This document shows positions 63,265 to 64,000 of a stretch of 64,000 nucleotides of DNA, one piece after another. Under the pieces are notes generated by a model. The model was not told the origin of the DNA. It saw only the letters and a program-made list of their open reading frames with translations, and ran no database searches. Source of the DNA: Pseudomonas nitroreducens TX1 (GTDB lineage Bacteria; Pseudomonadota; Gammaproteobacteria; Pseudomonadales; Pseudomonadaceae); NCBI RefSeq assembly GCF_000313755.1, contig NZ_AMZB01000135.1:1-64000 (forward strand), in the 5' to 3' direction. The stretch's first letter is position 1, and every line of letters starts with the position of its first letter. Position numbers and translations under genes: made by a program.

Positions 63265-64000
63265 ATGGACGTACTTCACGCGATGCGGGCATTCGTCCGG
63301 GTGGTGGATGCCGGCAGTTTCACCGCTGCCGCCAACGCCCTGGGGCTATCCACAGCCCAGGTCTCGCGCGTGGTCTCCGATCTTGAAGCCCAACTCGAAG
63401 CACGTCTGCTGCACCGCACCACAAGACGCCTGGCGCTGACCGAAACCGGCGAGCGCTACCTGCTGCGCTGCCGGGAAATCCTCGCCGATGTCGAAGAAGC
63501 CGAAGCCGAGGCCAGCGGGGCGCATCTCAAGCCACGCGGCCGCCTGCGCGTACATTCGCTGACCGGTCTGGGCCAGCAGCACCTGATCCCGCTGATCTCC
63601 CGCTACTGCGAGTCCTTCCCCGAGGTCTACATCGAGCTGACCCTGGCCCAGCGCCAGCCGGACATTCTCGAAGAAGGCCAGGACGTGGTGATCACCCGCG
63701 ACCGCGAGCTGCCCGACTCGGAGTTCGTCGCCCAGACCCTGGGCACCATCTACAGCGTGCTCTGCGCCAGCCCCGAGTACCTCAAGCGGCGCGGCACCCC
63801 GACCAGCGTCGCCGACCTGCACCAGCACCAGTGCCTGCGCCTGCAGGACCCGACCTTCCCCGAGGGCTGGGCGTTCGAGGAGGGCAACGAGGAAAGCGTG
63901 ATCCGCCCGCGCGACACCTTCATGGTCAACGTCGCCGAAGCGCTGACCGGGGCCGCCGCCGCCGGCATGGGCATCTGCCTGTTGCCCAGCTACGTCGCCG
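63265..64000 (+). CDS. LysR-family transcriptional regulator, 3' end outside the window
   Basis: The frame is open from ATG 63265 to the window edge (245 codons). GGGGGAAGC precedes the ATG. N-terminal winged helix: MRAFVRVVDAGSFTAAANAL, LGLSTAQVSRVVSDLEAQL and RLLHRTTRRLALTETGERYL; then the periplasmic-binding-like effector domain beginning RGRLRVHSLTGLGQQ. Target unknown; the upstream quinone reductase is a candidate. The C-terminal part is missing only because of the window boundary. Confidence 0.83.
   Translation, partial: MDVLHAMRAFVRVVDAGSFTAAANALGLSTAQVSRVVSDLEAQLEARLLHRTTRRLALTETGERYLLRCREILADVEEAEAEASGAHLKPRGRLRVHSLTGLGQQHLIPLISRYCESFPEVYIELTLAQRQPDILEEGQDVVITRDRELPDSEFVAQTLGTIYSVLCASPEYLKRRGTPTSVADLHQHQCLRLQDPTFPEGWAFEEGNEESVIRPRDTFMVNVAEALTGAAAAGMGICLLPSYVA

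Overview
GC-rich DNA with Pseudomonas codon use. Gene content and order recall, from memory and without a search, blocks of the P. aeruginosa chromosome: a gltP-citA-GNAT-M16 block, the cdhR-caiX-cdhCAB-hocS / gbdR / sdaB / cbcXWV choline-carnitine block, and the aruRS-aruHI arginine transaminase block. These blocks are joined in an order that is not P. aeruginosa, and there are extra genes such as a gamma-butyrobetaine dioxygenase and a second cbcX. A non-aeruginosa member of the P. aeruginosa group (nitroreducens/citronellolis/knackmussii type) is the best guess. No rRNA, tRNA, CRISPR, transposase or phage gene was seen.

Layout. 1-18.5 kb is mostly core transport and metabolism: DUF3313 lipoprotein, GltP, a nucleoside-recognition membrane protein, a trypsin-like lipoprotein beside an AT-rich island, CitA, GNAT, an M16 peptidase, an SDR with a changed active site, an AraC regulator, a Na/Pi cotransporter divergent from a PQQ-type sugar dehydrogenase (with a Pho-box-like site between them), an LEA2 lipoprotein, TerC, CitMHS, DUF2388 and an AEC carrier. 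19.0-24.1 kb holds a NitT/TauT-type ABC importer, a GMC oxidoreductase and an NTF2-like protein, substrate unknown.

24.2-40.8 kb is a quaternary-amine catabolic island. CdhR and the caiX-cdhC-cdhA-cdhB-hocS-bbh operon take gamma-butyrobetaine and acylcarnitines to carnitine and then to glycine betaine. GbdR, serine dehydratase SdaB and the choline importer (two binding proteins, CbcW, CbcV) handle choline and its serine-level products. A motif close to GCACTG-N2/3-GCGACC, repeated at 21-bp spacing, occurs in both the carnitine and choline promoters and is a candidate operator for the two related GlxA/AraC regulators. 41-46.7 kb has a secreted alpha/beta hydrolase, a LuxR regulator, a class III aminotransferase, a polyamine-type binding protein and a TetR regulator.

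46.8-62.9 kb is an arginine transaminase region: AruR-like regulator, a periplasmic binding-protein sensor gene, an AruS-like hybrid kinase overlapping it, an amino-acid permease preceded by a 20-codon arginine-rich leader ORF, enoyl-CoA hydratase, acyl-CoA dehydrogenase, ADP-forming acyl-CoA synthetase, AruI, AruH, an aldehyde dehydrogenase and a flavodoxin-fold quinone reductase. A LysR gene runs off the right edge.

The second half is rich in dispersed repeats: REP pairs (core GGAGCGAGCTTGCTCGCGAA), a CCCTCTCCC/GGGAGAGGG inverted-repeat element that often sits inside operons and twice supplies coding sequence, and a GGCGGATAAC palindrome. The first 25 kb instead is enriched in the DnaA-box nonamer TTATCCACA. 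The observations most worth testing are the Arg-rich leader, the shared 21-bp-phased operator motif, the nested inverted repeats before aruH, and the CCCTCTCCC elements.
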